Assembly (NCBI RefSeq): GCF_020283565.1
Contig: NC_060065.1
Location: forward strand, 23,052,409 to 23,116,408
DNA length: 64,000 nucleotides
Reading direction: 5' to 3'
Source: Trifolium pratense
Lineage: Eukaryota; Streptophyta; Magnoliopsida; Fabales; Fabaceae
In this document: positions 1 to 10,350 of the stretch, one piece after another
Layout of the letters: every line of letters starts with the position of its first letter
How positions within the stretch are numbered: the stretch's first letter is position 1
Position numbers and translations under genes: made by a program
The notes under the pieces: generated by a model
Seen by the model: only the letters and a program-made list of their open reading frames with translations
Database searches by the model: none
What the model was told of the DNA's origin: nothing

Positions 1-289
1 CCACCAGGCACCAACAACAGCAACACCATTAACCTAGATAACCCTAAACTCTTCGGGGCGGAGGAGAATATCCAATCTATGAAACTAAGCGCTTGTTGGA
101 AGGAGAGATGGAAACACGTGGAGCGGAGTATAGAACTCATCTTTCCACCCCCGTTGCGGCTACATCAGTCACCTGTGATGGCATGACGCGAACAAAGGCG
201 TAGCAGTGATGGTGCGAGGTGGTGTGGCATTGAGTGACAACACAATCTGGAGCGGTGGAGATTGTAGGATGAGAGCGAGATTTAGGTTC
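1..289. other. Left flank of the Athila-like element, no gene recognised
   Basis: The GC content is higher than in the AT-rich intergenic DNA further right, but I see no convincing ORF or family. The last ~30 bases before the insertion (from about 262) continue into 9785 onward once the retrotransposon is removed. The rejoined sequence pairs with an inverted copy at 9955-10020. Confidence 0.4.
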
Positions 290-294
290 ACGTA

Positions 295-1525
295 TGATGG
301 ATAATTTTCGCAAGTGAACGAATTACCACGTAGTAATAAAAATATCGATCCACAGGGATTGTGTGATTAAACTAGTCGAATAGTGCTCATAAACATTATG
401 CAAGAAATACACATAAATTGGGGGTAAGTTGAGTGATGAATTGATAGAAAACGTGCTTTGATATAATGGAAAAGCGAGGTAGAGTCATCGGAATCGCCTA
501 GTCTATAGCTAAACCACATACAATCTACTATATCATAGGAATCTACTCAAGTGTGGACAACTAGATCGACAAATTAGTGAATCGCAATCTCTTGTCAAAA
601 TCCACTCTATTCGTTGTCGATACTCCCCCGATCTCTCGGGCGGAAGCTACCTACAACGAATGATATTAACGCGCGTCAATCGTTCGCTACACTCTATGCC
701 TCAATCTCTCGACCGGAGACACTCGAGCGCTTAATGCAATTCAGTTCAGAAATTAAATCAATACTCTCGCACGTGACTTAACTCGAAATCATTACAACAC
801 TAATGAAGGATTATAAAGCATTAAACATCGAATTGCATTAAATCAACACTATGAAAAGAGTAGTTTCTTACACATATAGCAGATTACATGAGGTCTATCT
901 ACATCCTAGGCTATCCTAGATCCTACCTCCGAAGAACTTAGCTCCTCATCCCCCTTTGTTCGCGTCCGAGCTTCAATGTCATGGCTTGTGAATCCATGCT
1001 ATCGATGTGCTTGGAGCTATCCTTCGGAGTCTTGAATCCCAATCTTGAAGTTCCAAACCCAGAATGTAGATCAAAATTGCAGAATTTTCCAACCCGAAAA
1101 CAGAATTATGCAGAAACTATATATACAGAAGGCAACCACGCCGCGCGCCAGATCTATCACGCCGCGCGTGGTTGCAAATCCATCAACTACGCCGCGCGTG
1201 GTAACAGAATCACGCGGCGCGTGATCAAGTCAGAGAGCAATCTTCTTCTTCAACAAGGCTTCACGCCGCGCGTGGTAAGGCATCACGCCGCGCGTGATCA
1301 GAGTGAAAATCTTGGCTCCCTGTGAGCTCCACCACGCGGCGCGTGATGGGCTACGCCCCCAGCGTAGTGAAAAACATCCATTTCCTGCAATTTTTCCTGT
1401 TTTCTTGCAAAACAAGTAATCAAGCTTATGGTTAGATTTCTCTTATATTTATTGCTAAAAACCTACTAAAATGCATCCAATGTTGCTAAAATAGGCCTGG
1501 ATTAGAGAGTGTGACGTCGTCATCA
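295..1525 (-). repeat. 3' LTR of the Athila-like element
   Basis: This is a direct copy of 8547-9779. In the minus-strand sense the LTR starts at 1525, runs through a GC-rich motif cluster (1137-1367), a TATA box (1118-1125) and then R/U5. Next to 1525 on the internal side, the minus strand reads GTTTGGGGTTG, which sits where the polypurine tract should be but is not pure purine. Confidence 0.93.
1118..1367 (-). promoter_or_regulatory. LTR U3 promoter: TATA box plus eight-copy GC palindrome array (3' LTR copy)
   Basis: Seven copies of a near-palindrome (plus-strand consensus TCACGCCGCGCGTGA, with CACGCGGCGCGTGA variants) start near 1137, 1157, 1188, 1211, 1261, 1282 and 1331. An eighth, diverged copy lies at 1351-1367. 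On the transcribed minus strand the array ends about 12 bases before a TATATATA box at 1118-1125. The spacers do not repeat, so this is a cluster of a conserved motif and not a simple tandem repeat. Six of the eight copies contain CACGCGC on one strand, the published binding core of FHY3/FAR1. The CGCG centre also resembles CAMTA sites. Binding by either is inference. Confidence 0.7.
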
Positions 1526-3700
1526 CAACCCCAAACTTGAACCTTTCCTTGTCCTCAAGGAAACAACTTTTACCTCAAGCTTTTGTGTCAAGACCTTGGC
1601 ATTTTCCTTAAATTCACTCGAATCATACATACGTGAGAATCACCTGATGATCAATGATCCACCCGCAAGCAATGCTCAATTGCACACTCGTTCCCGCAGG
1701 ACATTTTCAAGTAGTTCACACTTTTCGACCAAGGCTCTATGATTTCATCACACTACTCACATGCACTCTTCAGTTTTTGGTAATTCACTCAAATCAACAC
1801 ATCAATGCAAGTCAACAATAATTTTGCAAGTAATCTAAGAATTCATTCGGTTCACTTTGTGCACACACATTAGAGGTCTTTTAGGGTTATAACGTGGCTT
1901 GGCTAGGGTGGATGGTGGCATTTTGGATAAGTAGTAGAAAAACTTGGAGTTAGATCCCCCTATTAGTCAAAGAACATTTTCATAAACCAAACCCTTTTGA
2001 AATATAGTGGACTAGAGGACTTTTTCAAATCATCAAACAAAGTTTTGCAATTCTTTTGAATTCAAGGCTATCACTTCTTTTTCATATTTCTTTCACATTC
2101 ATTCATCATGTTTGGTTTTTGTTTTTTTTTTCATTTTTTTTTTTTCATTTTCTTCTTTGCCTTGCAATTTTTGAAATTTTTCAAACAAACCTTTTATAAG
2201 TTCTCTAGTACCCTCACCCCAAACTTTATTTGTTGCTAATTCCAAAAAGCAACCCCAAACTTAGCGGTGAGCAATGCGCATCAACCACTAATTAGGTGCC
2301 TAACCTCCAAGAAAGTCATTCCTTTTTTTTTTTTTTTTTTTTAAAAATGTTCCCAAGGTTGTACAAAATAACAATTTCTTTTTCAGCTCAAATTGGTTAA
2401 GCAAAGGATAATTATATGTAAGGGTGGATAGAAAGGCTCAAAGGTACCAAGGAACATGCCTCGTGTGTGCTACAAAAGTACCAATCAAATAAAAAGACGA
2501 CAAGCAAAATCGAGAGACAATACATGAGTGGATATCACACATAGAAGGAAAAGGAGTGTTTGGCTCAATACCTCTCGGTTGGGTCGAATCAAAGAACCGG
2601 TCAAAAAGTGTGTGTTCCCTTCCTTTGCCTCTTGATCACATGAGTGCAACAAGCTATTGCACTGCAGGTTTCACATATCACACACGGAGAAAATCAAGCA
2701 ATTGATACTCAAGTAACTAGAAGGAACATGCCAAAATATTGAAACAAACTCTAGAAGTATAAACCATTCCACAATTATACAAGGGAAGATTCAAATTCAG
2801 AGTACACAAATAAAATATCCAGCCAATATCCAAGCAACATCAAAATATTATTACAAACCAACGAAAGTAAAAGACAATTAAGTAAAGATAGAGTAGTAGA
2901 GCAGCAGCAGCAGAAGATTAGATAGATGGATCTGAGGCCTAAAACCAAACACCAGATTGTATACCTTAATACCTGCAAAAAAAACCCTCATAGCTTGAAT
3001 TAATGAAATGAAGGTTTACTGAATTCACTTGCACTGATTTTAGGCTTCACATCGCACTTAAGAACTTAGTGAAATTTATAGATCTGAAGCCTAAAACCAC
3101 GCAGATGAATTTGAACCCTGATGAACGGTGCGTCTTTAGCTAGAAATTGAGAGTTTAAATAATCAGAACAGAGTCACCTGATGACGCTGCGCGTGACTTA
3201 CTCCACGCCGCGCGTGATCTTTTTCAAATTCCTCTTTTGCCCAAAACTCCAACGGTCATGTTGACCCAATTCAAACGGTCAGGTTGACTTGACGACGCCG
3301 CGCGTAGTCTTACTCACGCCGCGCGTGATCATTTTAACAAAACCACTTTCCTCTCTGCCTTGTTCACGCAGCGCGTGAAAGATACCATGCCGCGCGTGAT
3401 CACTAGTCAGAGAGCTAACTTATCCAATTCCATCATCACGCCGCGCGTAGAAAGTCTTCACGCCGCGCGTGATCGCTACTCCAGTGGCACCCTTTTCCTC
3501 AACTTACACTACGCCGCGCGTGATTGCACGACGCCCCCAGCGTAGTTCACTTCAACAGTCCTCTGTTTTCGCTCTGTTTGCTGCTGAATGCTGCGCACCT
3601 ACCTACATATTGCAAAACAAAACAACTAATCATTAGAAACCGTTGGGTTGCCTCCCAACCAGCGCTTGTTTAACGTCCCGATGCTTGACGTTCCATGCCC
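1526..3700 (-). other. Athila-like element 3' non-coding region (no env-like ORF)
   Basis: About 2.2 kb separates the integrase stop from the 3' LTR. Some Athila elements carry an env-like ORF here, but this copy has no long ORF on either strand. It contains homopolymer T tracts (around 2113-2150 and 2323-2342) and, near the integrase end, a second array of the LTR palindrome. Confidence 0.7.
3183..3545 (-). repeat. Second array of the CACGCGC palindrome, internal 3' region
   Basis: Ten copies of the LTR motif or close variants start near 3183, 3203, 3293, 3314, 3364, 3387, 3436, 3459, 3509 and 3529. Spacers of roughly 10 to 75 bases do not resemble each other. The last copy (3529-3545) is the same variant, with a CCCCCAGC centre, that ends the LTR array. 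The two arrays may therefore share an origin, or the motif may have been copied between the LTR and the internal region. Confidence 0.75.
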
Positions 3701-5167
3701 CTAGGGGTCTTGGAAGAAAAGAGCCACATTGTGCCGAACGAGCTCTCCACCACGATAAACTTTCAACCTTTGACCATTCACCTTAAAACTCTGATTCTCC
3801 TCCCCTGATTTGAAGATTTCCACAGCCCCATGTGGAAACACTTCCTTAACTACAAAAGGACCAGACCACTTGGACTTGAGCTTACCGGGGAATAACTTGA
3901 AACGGGAGTTAAACAGTAATACCAACTGTCCTTCGTGAAACTCTTTTGGAACTAATTTCGCATCATGATAGCGTTTAGTCCTTGCCTTGTACAGTACCGC
4001 ATTCTCATATGCCCTTTCGCGCCATTCTTCCAACTCATTGAGCTTCAACAACCGAGCTCTACCGGCGAGTGTGGCATCCATGTTCAGTTGCTTAACAGCC
4101 CAGTATGCTTTATGCTCCAGCTCTACGGGTAAATGACATGCTTTTCCATAAACCAACTGATACGGGGAAAACCCGAGGTGGGTTTTAAATGCAGTACGGT
4201 ATGCCCATAACGCATCATCGAGTTTGAGTGACCAATCCTTCCTAGAGGAGGAAACCGTCTTCTCAAGAATCTGTTTCAACTGGCGATTGGGCACTTCAAC
4301 TTGTCCGGAAGTTTGAGGATGATAGGGAGTAGCAACCTTGTGCTTAACATTATACTTCCTCAACAAATTTTCAAGATGCTGATTAATGAAGTGCTTTCCC
4401 CCATCGCTGATTAAGATCCTTGGCACCCCGAACCTTGTAAAAATGTTCTTTTTGAGAAACCGCACCACAGTGGCTGAATCATTAGCTTGGCAGGCTGTAG
4501 CTTCGACCCACTTTGTAACATAATCCACACAAACCAAAATGTGCACATTAGATTGGGACGAAGGAAACGGTCCCATGAAATCGATCCCCCATACATCAAA
4601 TGGTTCGACTTCAGTTAGGCCATGCTGAGGCATCTCATCTCTTTTAGAAACACTCCCCGATCTTTGACACGCATCACAAGCTTTTACAAACTCCATACAA
4701 TCTTGAAAGATCGTTGGCCAAAAGAATCCACATTGTAAAACCTTTGCGGCTGTTCTTGGGCCACTATGATGCCCTCCACCAGGTGAGTTATGGCAATGCC
4801 ACATAATACCTCGGATCTCACTATCAGCCACACATCGACGAATCATGCCATCATTGCTCACCTTGAACAAAAATGGGTCATCCCAGAAATAATGTCGCGA
4901 GTCTGCGAAGAGCTTCTTCTTCTGTTGTGCCGTCATTTCTTCCGGAATGAATCCACTAGCCTTGAGGTTGGCAATGTCACCGAACCATGGAAACTCGGAT
5001 ATTGCAAGTAATTTTTCATCCGGGAATTCACACTTAATAGCTTCTTCCTTATTAGTCACATCCGGGTTGCTTAGCCTTGAGAGGTGGTCAGCCACCACAT
5101 TCTCTACCCCCTTCTTGTCTCGAATTTCCAAATCAAACTCCTGCAAGAGCAACATCCATCGCAACAA
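3701..5167 (-). pseudogene. Integrase region of the Athila-like pol
   Basis: This open stretch of 488 codons continues in the same frame as the RT/RNase H ORF, cut off from it by one TAG at 5186-5188. Near residues 123-170 is the His2-Cys2 zinc-binding domain (HCHNSP ... CDACQRSG). The catalytic core follows, with Asp in GIDFMGPF, Asp in ISDGGKHF and Glu in GQVEVPNRQ, then a C-terminal domain with [12 protein letters not shown]. All three acidic residues are present. The product would insert element cDNA into chromosomes, but without readthrough it is not joined to RT. Confidence 0.85.
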
Positions 5168-5185
5168 TCGCGGCTTGGAATCGCC

Positions 5186-7057
5186 CTATGTCAACAAATA
5201 CTTCAAAGCTGAATGATCTGTAAAAACAATCACTTTTGACCCAATTAGATAGGAACGAAACTTTTCCAAAGCGAATACCACTGCTAGCAATTCCTTCTCT
5301 GTTGTGGTGTAGTTAATTTGATTCTCATTAAGGACCTTGCTAGAGTAGTATATCACATGGAAAAGTTTGTTCTGGTGTTGGCCTAGGACCGCTCCAACCG
5401 CGTAATCACTTGCATCGCACATCAATTCAAAAGGGAGGTCCCATTGTGGCGCAACGATCACGGGAGCAGTGACCAACTTAGTTTTAAGACAATTAAACGC
5501 AGTCACACAAGCCTCATCAAAAAGAAACACCGTATCCTTGACTAGTAAAGATGATAAGGGTTTTGCAATTTTTGAAAAATCCTTAATGAACCGCCGGTAG
5601 AACCCGGCATGTCCGAGAAAACTCCTTACCCCCTTTACATTTAACGGTGGGGGTAGCTCTTTGATTACCTCAATTTTGGCTTGGTCTACTTCAATCCCCT
5701 TTGAGGAGATTTTGTGGCCGAGAACAATTCCTTCTCTTACCATGAAGTGACATTTTTCCCAATTTAAAACCAAATTGGTACTTATACATCTTTTCAGCAC
5801 ATCATTCAAATTAGAAAGACAAAAATCGAAGGACTTACCGAAAACCGAAAAGTCATTCATAAATACCTCCATAGTGTCCTCCATCATATCGGAGAAGATG
5901 GCAAGCATACATCTTTGAAATGTTGCTGGGGCATTACATAATCCAAATGGCATTCTTCGATATGCGAACACCCCAAAGGGACAAGTAAAGGCAGTTTTTT
6001 CTTGATCTTCCGGATCGACGGTGATCTGATTGTAACCGGAGTAACCATCAAGGAAACAGTAAAACTCCTGCCCCGCTAACCGTTCCAACATCTGATCCAT
6101 GAATGGCAAGGGAAAGTGATCCTTCCTAGTAGCGGTGTTGAGTCGGCGATAGTCGATGCACATGCGCCATCCCGTAACAGTCCTAGATGGGATAAACTCA
6201 TTCTTATCGTTTTTCACCACAGTCATCCCCCCCTTTTTTGGCACCACATGGACCGGGGATACCCAAGCACTATCGGAAATAGGGTATATCATGCCGGCCT
6301 CCAAGAGTTTCAGCACCTCTTTCTTCACAACTTCCTTCATGGTAGGATTGAGTCTTCGTTGAGGTTGCACAACCGGTTTAAACTCAGCTTCCAACTTGAT
6401 TTTATGCATGCAAAAAGTGGGACTTATTCCTTTTAGATCGGAGATAGTCCACCCCATTGCGGCTTTGTTGGACTTCAAGACCCTCAACAGTTTTTCCTCT
6501 TCCAAATGAGTGAGTTTGCTGCTAATGATGGCTGGAAACGAAGCATCATCACTTAAGAACACATACTTTAGATGTGAAGGGAGTTGCTTCAGTTCGGGAG
6601 CTTTCCTTTCGTCTTCCATTTGATCCTTATCATTCACTTCAAGGAGGTTTTCAAACTTAGGACTTTCATCTATCCGATTAGCATTCAAATTGCTAAGACA
6701 TAACTCAATTTCTCGCTCCCATTCGTCTTCCAAATTATCCATGGAGTTAACTAACACTTTTTCAAGAGTGGAAGAGGAATGTTGAACCTTAAAAATATCT
6801 TCAATGACCTCGTCAACCAATTCAATTCTGAAACATTGAGTGTCATCATCATGTTGTTTCATAGCTTCAAACACATTAAAGAGGATTTGTTCGCCATCAG
6901 TTCGGAGCATTAGTTCTCCCAACTCCACATCGATAAGGGCGCGTCCGGTAGCTAAGAATGGTCTTCCTAGCAGCAGGGGTTCCCAATTCTTATCTTCTTC
7001 CATGTCTAAGACAACGAAGTCAGCTGGGAACACAAATCCGCCGACTCGGACTAGCAC
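5186..7057 (-). pseudogene. Reverse transcriptase and RNase H region of the Athila-like pol
   Basis: This is an ORF of 623 codons. The N-terminus is the end of the protease domain (FPADFVVLDMEED). RT motifs follow in order: PVHVVPKKGG, WRMCIDYRRLN, FLDGYSGYNQI, RRMPFGLCNAPATFQRCM. Then comes the position of the catalytic box, which reads FMNDFSVFG where the family has F(V/M)DDFSVFG, so one catalytic Asp is Asn. RNase H follows, with ELMCDASDYAVGAVLG and TTTEKELLAVVFALEKFRSYL. The ORF ends in TAG within the conserved KYLLT junction. The substitution and the stop make this copy non-functional despite its long reading frame. Confidence 0.88.
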
Positions 7058-7080
7058 ATCATGTAAGATGCCTTCCGGAT

Positions 7081-8163
7081 CTATCCGCCAAAGAAGAGAC
7101 TCATCTTTGTCGGCTTTGCTACGGCTCCCGGTATCTTCTTCATTATAGATAAAGGCATAAAATTTACACTTGCACCTAAGTCACACAAAGCCTTTCCAAT
7201 AGTAAGATCCCCAATGGAACAAGGAATTGTAAAGCTCCCCGGATCTTTCTTTTTCTGAGGTAGCTTCCGTTGAATGAGGGCGCTGCACTCTTCCGTCATA
7301 CTTACCATTTCATCATCTAATGGTTTTCTTTTCTTTGTGAGCAGCTCCTTCAAAAACTTTGCATAACTCGGCATTTGCTCCAATGCCTCAACCAATGGTA
7401 TAGCCATCTCAAGCTTGTTCAACACCTTCATGAACTTCTTGAACTCCTTCTCTCGCTCAAGATTCTTAACTTTCTTTCTCCTAGGAAAAGGCATCCTAGC
7501 ATATGGCGATTCATCAACTCCTTTACCTTTCTCAACCTTCTTACTCTCTTTTTCTTTTATCTCCCTCTGTTTTTCAACTTCTTCTACTTCATCCTCACTA
7601 ATCTCCACTTCCTTAGACATATTTTCATTTTCTACTTCTCCTTCAACTCTCTCCTTTTCGACTACATCCTCTTGCTTATTTTCAACTTCTCCCTCATTGA
7701 CCTTCTTTTTCAAGGGCTTCTCCACAGGTGGCCGTTCCGGTATCTCTCTACTCCTCAAAGTGATTCCATTGCAAGTTTCATTTTTCGGATTATCATGAGT
7801 GTTTCCACCAAAACCTCCTTGATTTTGCAACATAGAAAACTGTCTTGACAGCTGACCCATTTGCACCTCAAGATTCTTTATAGAAGCTTCATGATTCTTG
7901 TTAGAGGTTGCTTGACTCGATTTCATCGCTTCAAAGTTGCTTTGGGTCATGAGCATGAACTGATTTAGAGTCTCTTCCATCCTTGATGGAGGCCTTTGCT
8001 GCTGTTGCGGTGCACCTTGACCTTGCATACCGTTCCCCCACCCGGAACCGTTGTTATTGTTGTTGTACGGCTTCCGGAAATTGGCTAAGTAGCGAGCCTC
8101 CTCTGAACCCTCCGGGAAGCATCCGCCATTTGGGTGGTCCTGCAAACAAAAATCACAGCGCAC
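7081..8163 (-). pseudogene. Gag C-terminus and protease of the Athila-like element
   Basis: The N-terminus has a Cys-rich knuckle-like stretch (CDFCLQDHPNGGC), followed by Asn/Gln-rich and highly charged Lys/Glu-rich linkers. An aspartic protease active site, CDLGASVNFMP, lies near residue 330. The frame closes at 7081, and the rest of the protease continues in another frame at 7057, so there is an indel in the protease. The usual Gag core before the knuckle is missing: the N-terminal Gag fragment at 8178-8420 abuts this segment almost directly. Confidence 0.8.
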
Positions 8164-8177
8164 ATTGTCAATTTTAC

Positions 8178-8420
8178 CTATTGGAGAAGATTGAACTTGT
8201 GGATTGGAACCGGTGGAACCTGTGGAACTTGAGGAACCGGTGGAACCTGTTCTTCTTCCATCGTTGCTGAAGTCTGTCCTTGACAGTCCGGTGTATCCCT
8301 TAGCAAAGCTGTTCCCCTTGAAGCTTGGGCTTCCCTTGTTGCCTTCCGAATTGCGCGAGCTGTCTTTTCAATTTCGGGATCGAATTGTAGCTCCGTGGGA
8401 CCTGTTCTCCGCATGCACAA
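8178..8420 (-). pseudogene. Gag N-terminal fragment of the Athila-like element
   Basis: The minus frame encodes TELQFDPEIEKTARAIRKAT, which resembles the start of Athila Gag, then a Pro/Val/Gln-rich stretch with a repeated PQVPPVP pattern, then a stop at 8178. The start codon is uncertain, because the open frame extends upstream to 8516 through leader sequence. Gag normally runs several hundred residues before its zinc knuckle. Here only tens of residues remain, so most of Gag has been deleted. Confidence 0.6.
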
Positions 8421-8522
8421 GGAAACACACAAGTAGAACGCTCCGGTAGAAAAAATATCAAACAGAAAATTAAAGAAAACACAGAAAATACGAACACTAT
8501 TGCCTTGTCGAATCAATCACAA

Positions 8523-8540
8523 TCCCCGGCAACGGCGCCA
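8523..8540 (-). promoter_or_regulatory. Primer-binding site for tRNA-Asp
   Basis: The plus strand reads TCCCCGGCAACGGCGCCA, identical as I know it to the 3' end (CCA included) of plant tRNA-Asp. The minus-strand RNA would therefore pair with that primer. It lies 6 bases inside the 5' LTR boundary at 8547 and fixes the element's orientation. Confidence 0.9.
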
Positions 8541-8546
8541 AAAACT

Positions 8547-9779
8547 TGATGGATAATTTTCGCAAGTGAACGAATTACCACGTAGTAATAAAAATATCGA
8601 TCCACAGGGATTGTGTGATTAAACTAGTCGAATAGTGCTCATAGACATTATGCAAGAAATACACATAAATTGGGGGTAAGTTGAGTGATGAATTGATAGA
8701 AAACGTGCTTTGATATAATGGAAAAGCGAGGTAGAGTCATCGGAATCGCCTAGTCTATAGCTAAACCACATACAATCTACTATATCATAGGAATCTACTC
8801 AAGTGTGGACAACTAGATCGACAAATTAGTGAATCGCAATCTCTTGTCAAAATCCACTCTATTCGTTGTCGATACTCCCCCGATCTCTCGGGCGGAAGCT
8901 ACCTACAACGAATGATATTAACGCGCGTCAATCGTTCGCTACACTCTATGCCTCAATCTCTCGACCGGAGACACTCGAGCGCTTAATGCAATTCAGTTCA
9001 GAAATTAAATCAATACTCTCGCACGTGACTTAACTCGAAATCATTACAACACTAATGAAGGATTATAAAGCATTAAACATCGAATTGCATTAAATCAACA
9101 CTATGAAAAGAGTAGTTTCTTACACATATAGCAGATTACATGAGGTCTATCTACATCCTAGGCTATCCTAGATCCTACCTCCGAAGAACTTAGCTCCTCA
9201 TCCCCCTTTGTTCGCGTCCGAGCTTCAATGTCATGGCTTGTGAATCCATGCTATCGATGTGCTTGGAGCTATCCTTCGGAGTCTTGAATCCCAATCTTGA
9301 AGTTTCAAACCCAGAATGTAGATCAAATTTGCAGAATTTTCCAACCCGAAAACAGAATTATGCAGAAACTATATATACAGAAGGCAACCACGCCGCGCGC
9401 CAGATCTATCACGCCGCGCGTGGTTGCAAATCCATCAACTACGCCGCGCGTGGTAACAGAATCACGCGGCGCGTGATCAAGTCAGAGAGCAATCTTCTTC
9501 TTCAACAAGGCTTCACGCCGCGCGTGGTAAGGCATCACGCCGCGCGTGATCAGAGTGAAAATCTTGGCTCCCTGTGAGCTCCACCACGCGGCGCGTGATG
9601 GGCTACGCCCCCAGCGTAGTGAAAAACATCCATTTCCTGCAATTTTTCCTGTTTTCTTGCAAAACAAGTAATCAAGCTTATGGTTAGATTTCTCTTATAT
9701 TTATTGCTAAAAACCTACTAAAATGCATCCAATGTTGCTAAAATAGGCCTGGATTAGAGAGTGTGACGATTCGTCATCA
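8547..9779 (-). repeat. 5' LTR of the Athila-like element
   Basis: In the minus sense it starts at 9779 and ends at 8547. The GC palindrome array occupies about 9389-9619 and the TATA box 9370-9377, at the same offsets (8252 bases) as in the other LTR. Transcription of the element would start about 30 bases beyond the TATA box, near 9340. I see differences from the 3' LTR at only a handful of sites. Confidence 0.93.
9370..9619 (-). promoter_or_regulatory. Active-copy LTR promoter: palindrome array and TATA box (5' LTR)
   Basis: This is the same arrangement as at 1118-1367, and this copy would drive element transcription. Eight CpG-dense motif copies lie about 10 to 240 bases upstream of TATATATA at 9370-9377, on the minus strand. 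The spacing is typical of a compact U3 enhancer. The high CpG load also makes it a likely methylation target. Confidence 0.65.
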
Positions 9780-10191
9780 ACGTAGAAGAAGAGGACTTCA
9801 CGAGATATGGAGGTAAGGGTTGAGTACTCTTATACTTCTTATAATTCAAACTTTGCTTATATGAAAAAATAAATAAAAATAAATAAAAGAGATATGGAGG
9901 TAGTGTTAATATAAAAATGCATTAAATTAAGATCAATTAATGTCTACTACAAAGTCTATATCTCGTGAAACCGTCTTCTTCTACGCAAACCTAAATTTCG
10001 TCATCACCCTACTCGTAGAATTAAGACTTGTGGTAGACATTAAATTAATCTCTCTATTAGAACGAATAAAAAACTTTTTTTTTTGTTTTTTTAGAGAATA
10101 AAAAACTAATGTATCCTTACTATAAAAGTCAAGGGTATTGTTGGTATTATGAAAAGTCGACACCAAAACTTTTATATCCTCTTTATATATA
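9780..10191. repeat. Right flank with an inverted repeat split by the retrotransposon
   Basis: If the Athila-like element and one target-duplication copy are removed, bases ~262-294 join 9785-9812. The joined ~63 bases are imperfectly inverted at 9955-10020 (shared core CGTAGAAGAAGA, then TTTCACGAGATAT or CTTCACGAGATAT). A second, shorter inverted pair (GTCTACTACAAA near 9941 and TTGTGGTAGAC near 10028) flanks it. No gene is recognised. Confidence 0.6.
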
Positions 10192-10350
10192 CTCCCTCCG
10201 GCCTTATTTATAAGCAAAAGCCAACAAATTTTTTTTGTCATAAATATAAGCAAAAATTATCAAAATCAACTTTATTTAATGTTATTTTTCCAAAATTACC
10301 TTAATTAATTGTTCTACTTTTTAAGATGATTGTAGAGTCTCAATGCAAAA

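Larger units (their letters stand above)
295..9779 (-). mobile_element. Athila-like Ty3/gypsy LTR retrotransposon, full length but coding-defective
   Basis: Direct LTRs of 1231 and 1233 bp (295-1525 and 8547-9779) begin TGATG and end CATCA. They are flanked by a perfect 5-bp target duplication, acgta, at 290-294 and 9780-9784. Beside the 8547 LTR is an 18-base match to the 3' end of plant tRNA-Asp (the primer-binding site), so the element reads on the minus strand. In that direction the order is gag, protease, RT, RNase H, integrase, as in Ty3/gypsy. The tRNA-Asp primer and the protein types fit the Athila branch. By eye the two LTRs differ by only about three substitutions and a 2-bp indel, so insertion was recent. 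The Gag core is deleted, frameshifts and a nonsense codon break pol, and no env-like ORF is seen. Confidence 0.93.

Noticed and set aside
981..1325. 114-codon ORF inside the LTR (and its copy at 9233-9577)
   Set aside because: It lies antisense to the element's transcript, its composition (repeated HAARD/HAARG) merely translates the palindrome array, and it has no family resemblance. It is duplicated only because the LTRs are.
3183..3545. CRISPR-like array
   Set aside because: The motif repeats are short and variable and the spacers differ in length. The sequence is a plant retrotransposon, with no cas genes and no reason for a CRISPR.
1526..3700. An env-like gene of the Athila-like element
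   Set aside because: No ORF longer than about 70 codons is found on the sense strand, and no signal peptide or membrane segment pattern was seen.
7375..7848. 157-codon hydrophobic ORF on the plus strand
   Set aside because: It is a shadow of the Lys/Glu-rich linker of the Athila-like gag on the other strand. A/G-rich coding gives Phe/Leu/Ser-rich antisense.
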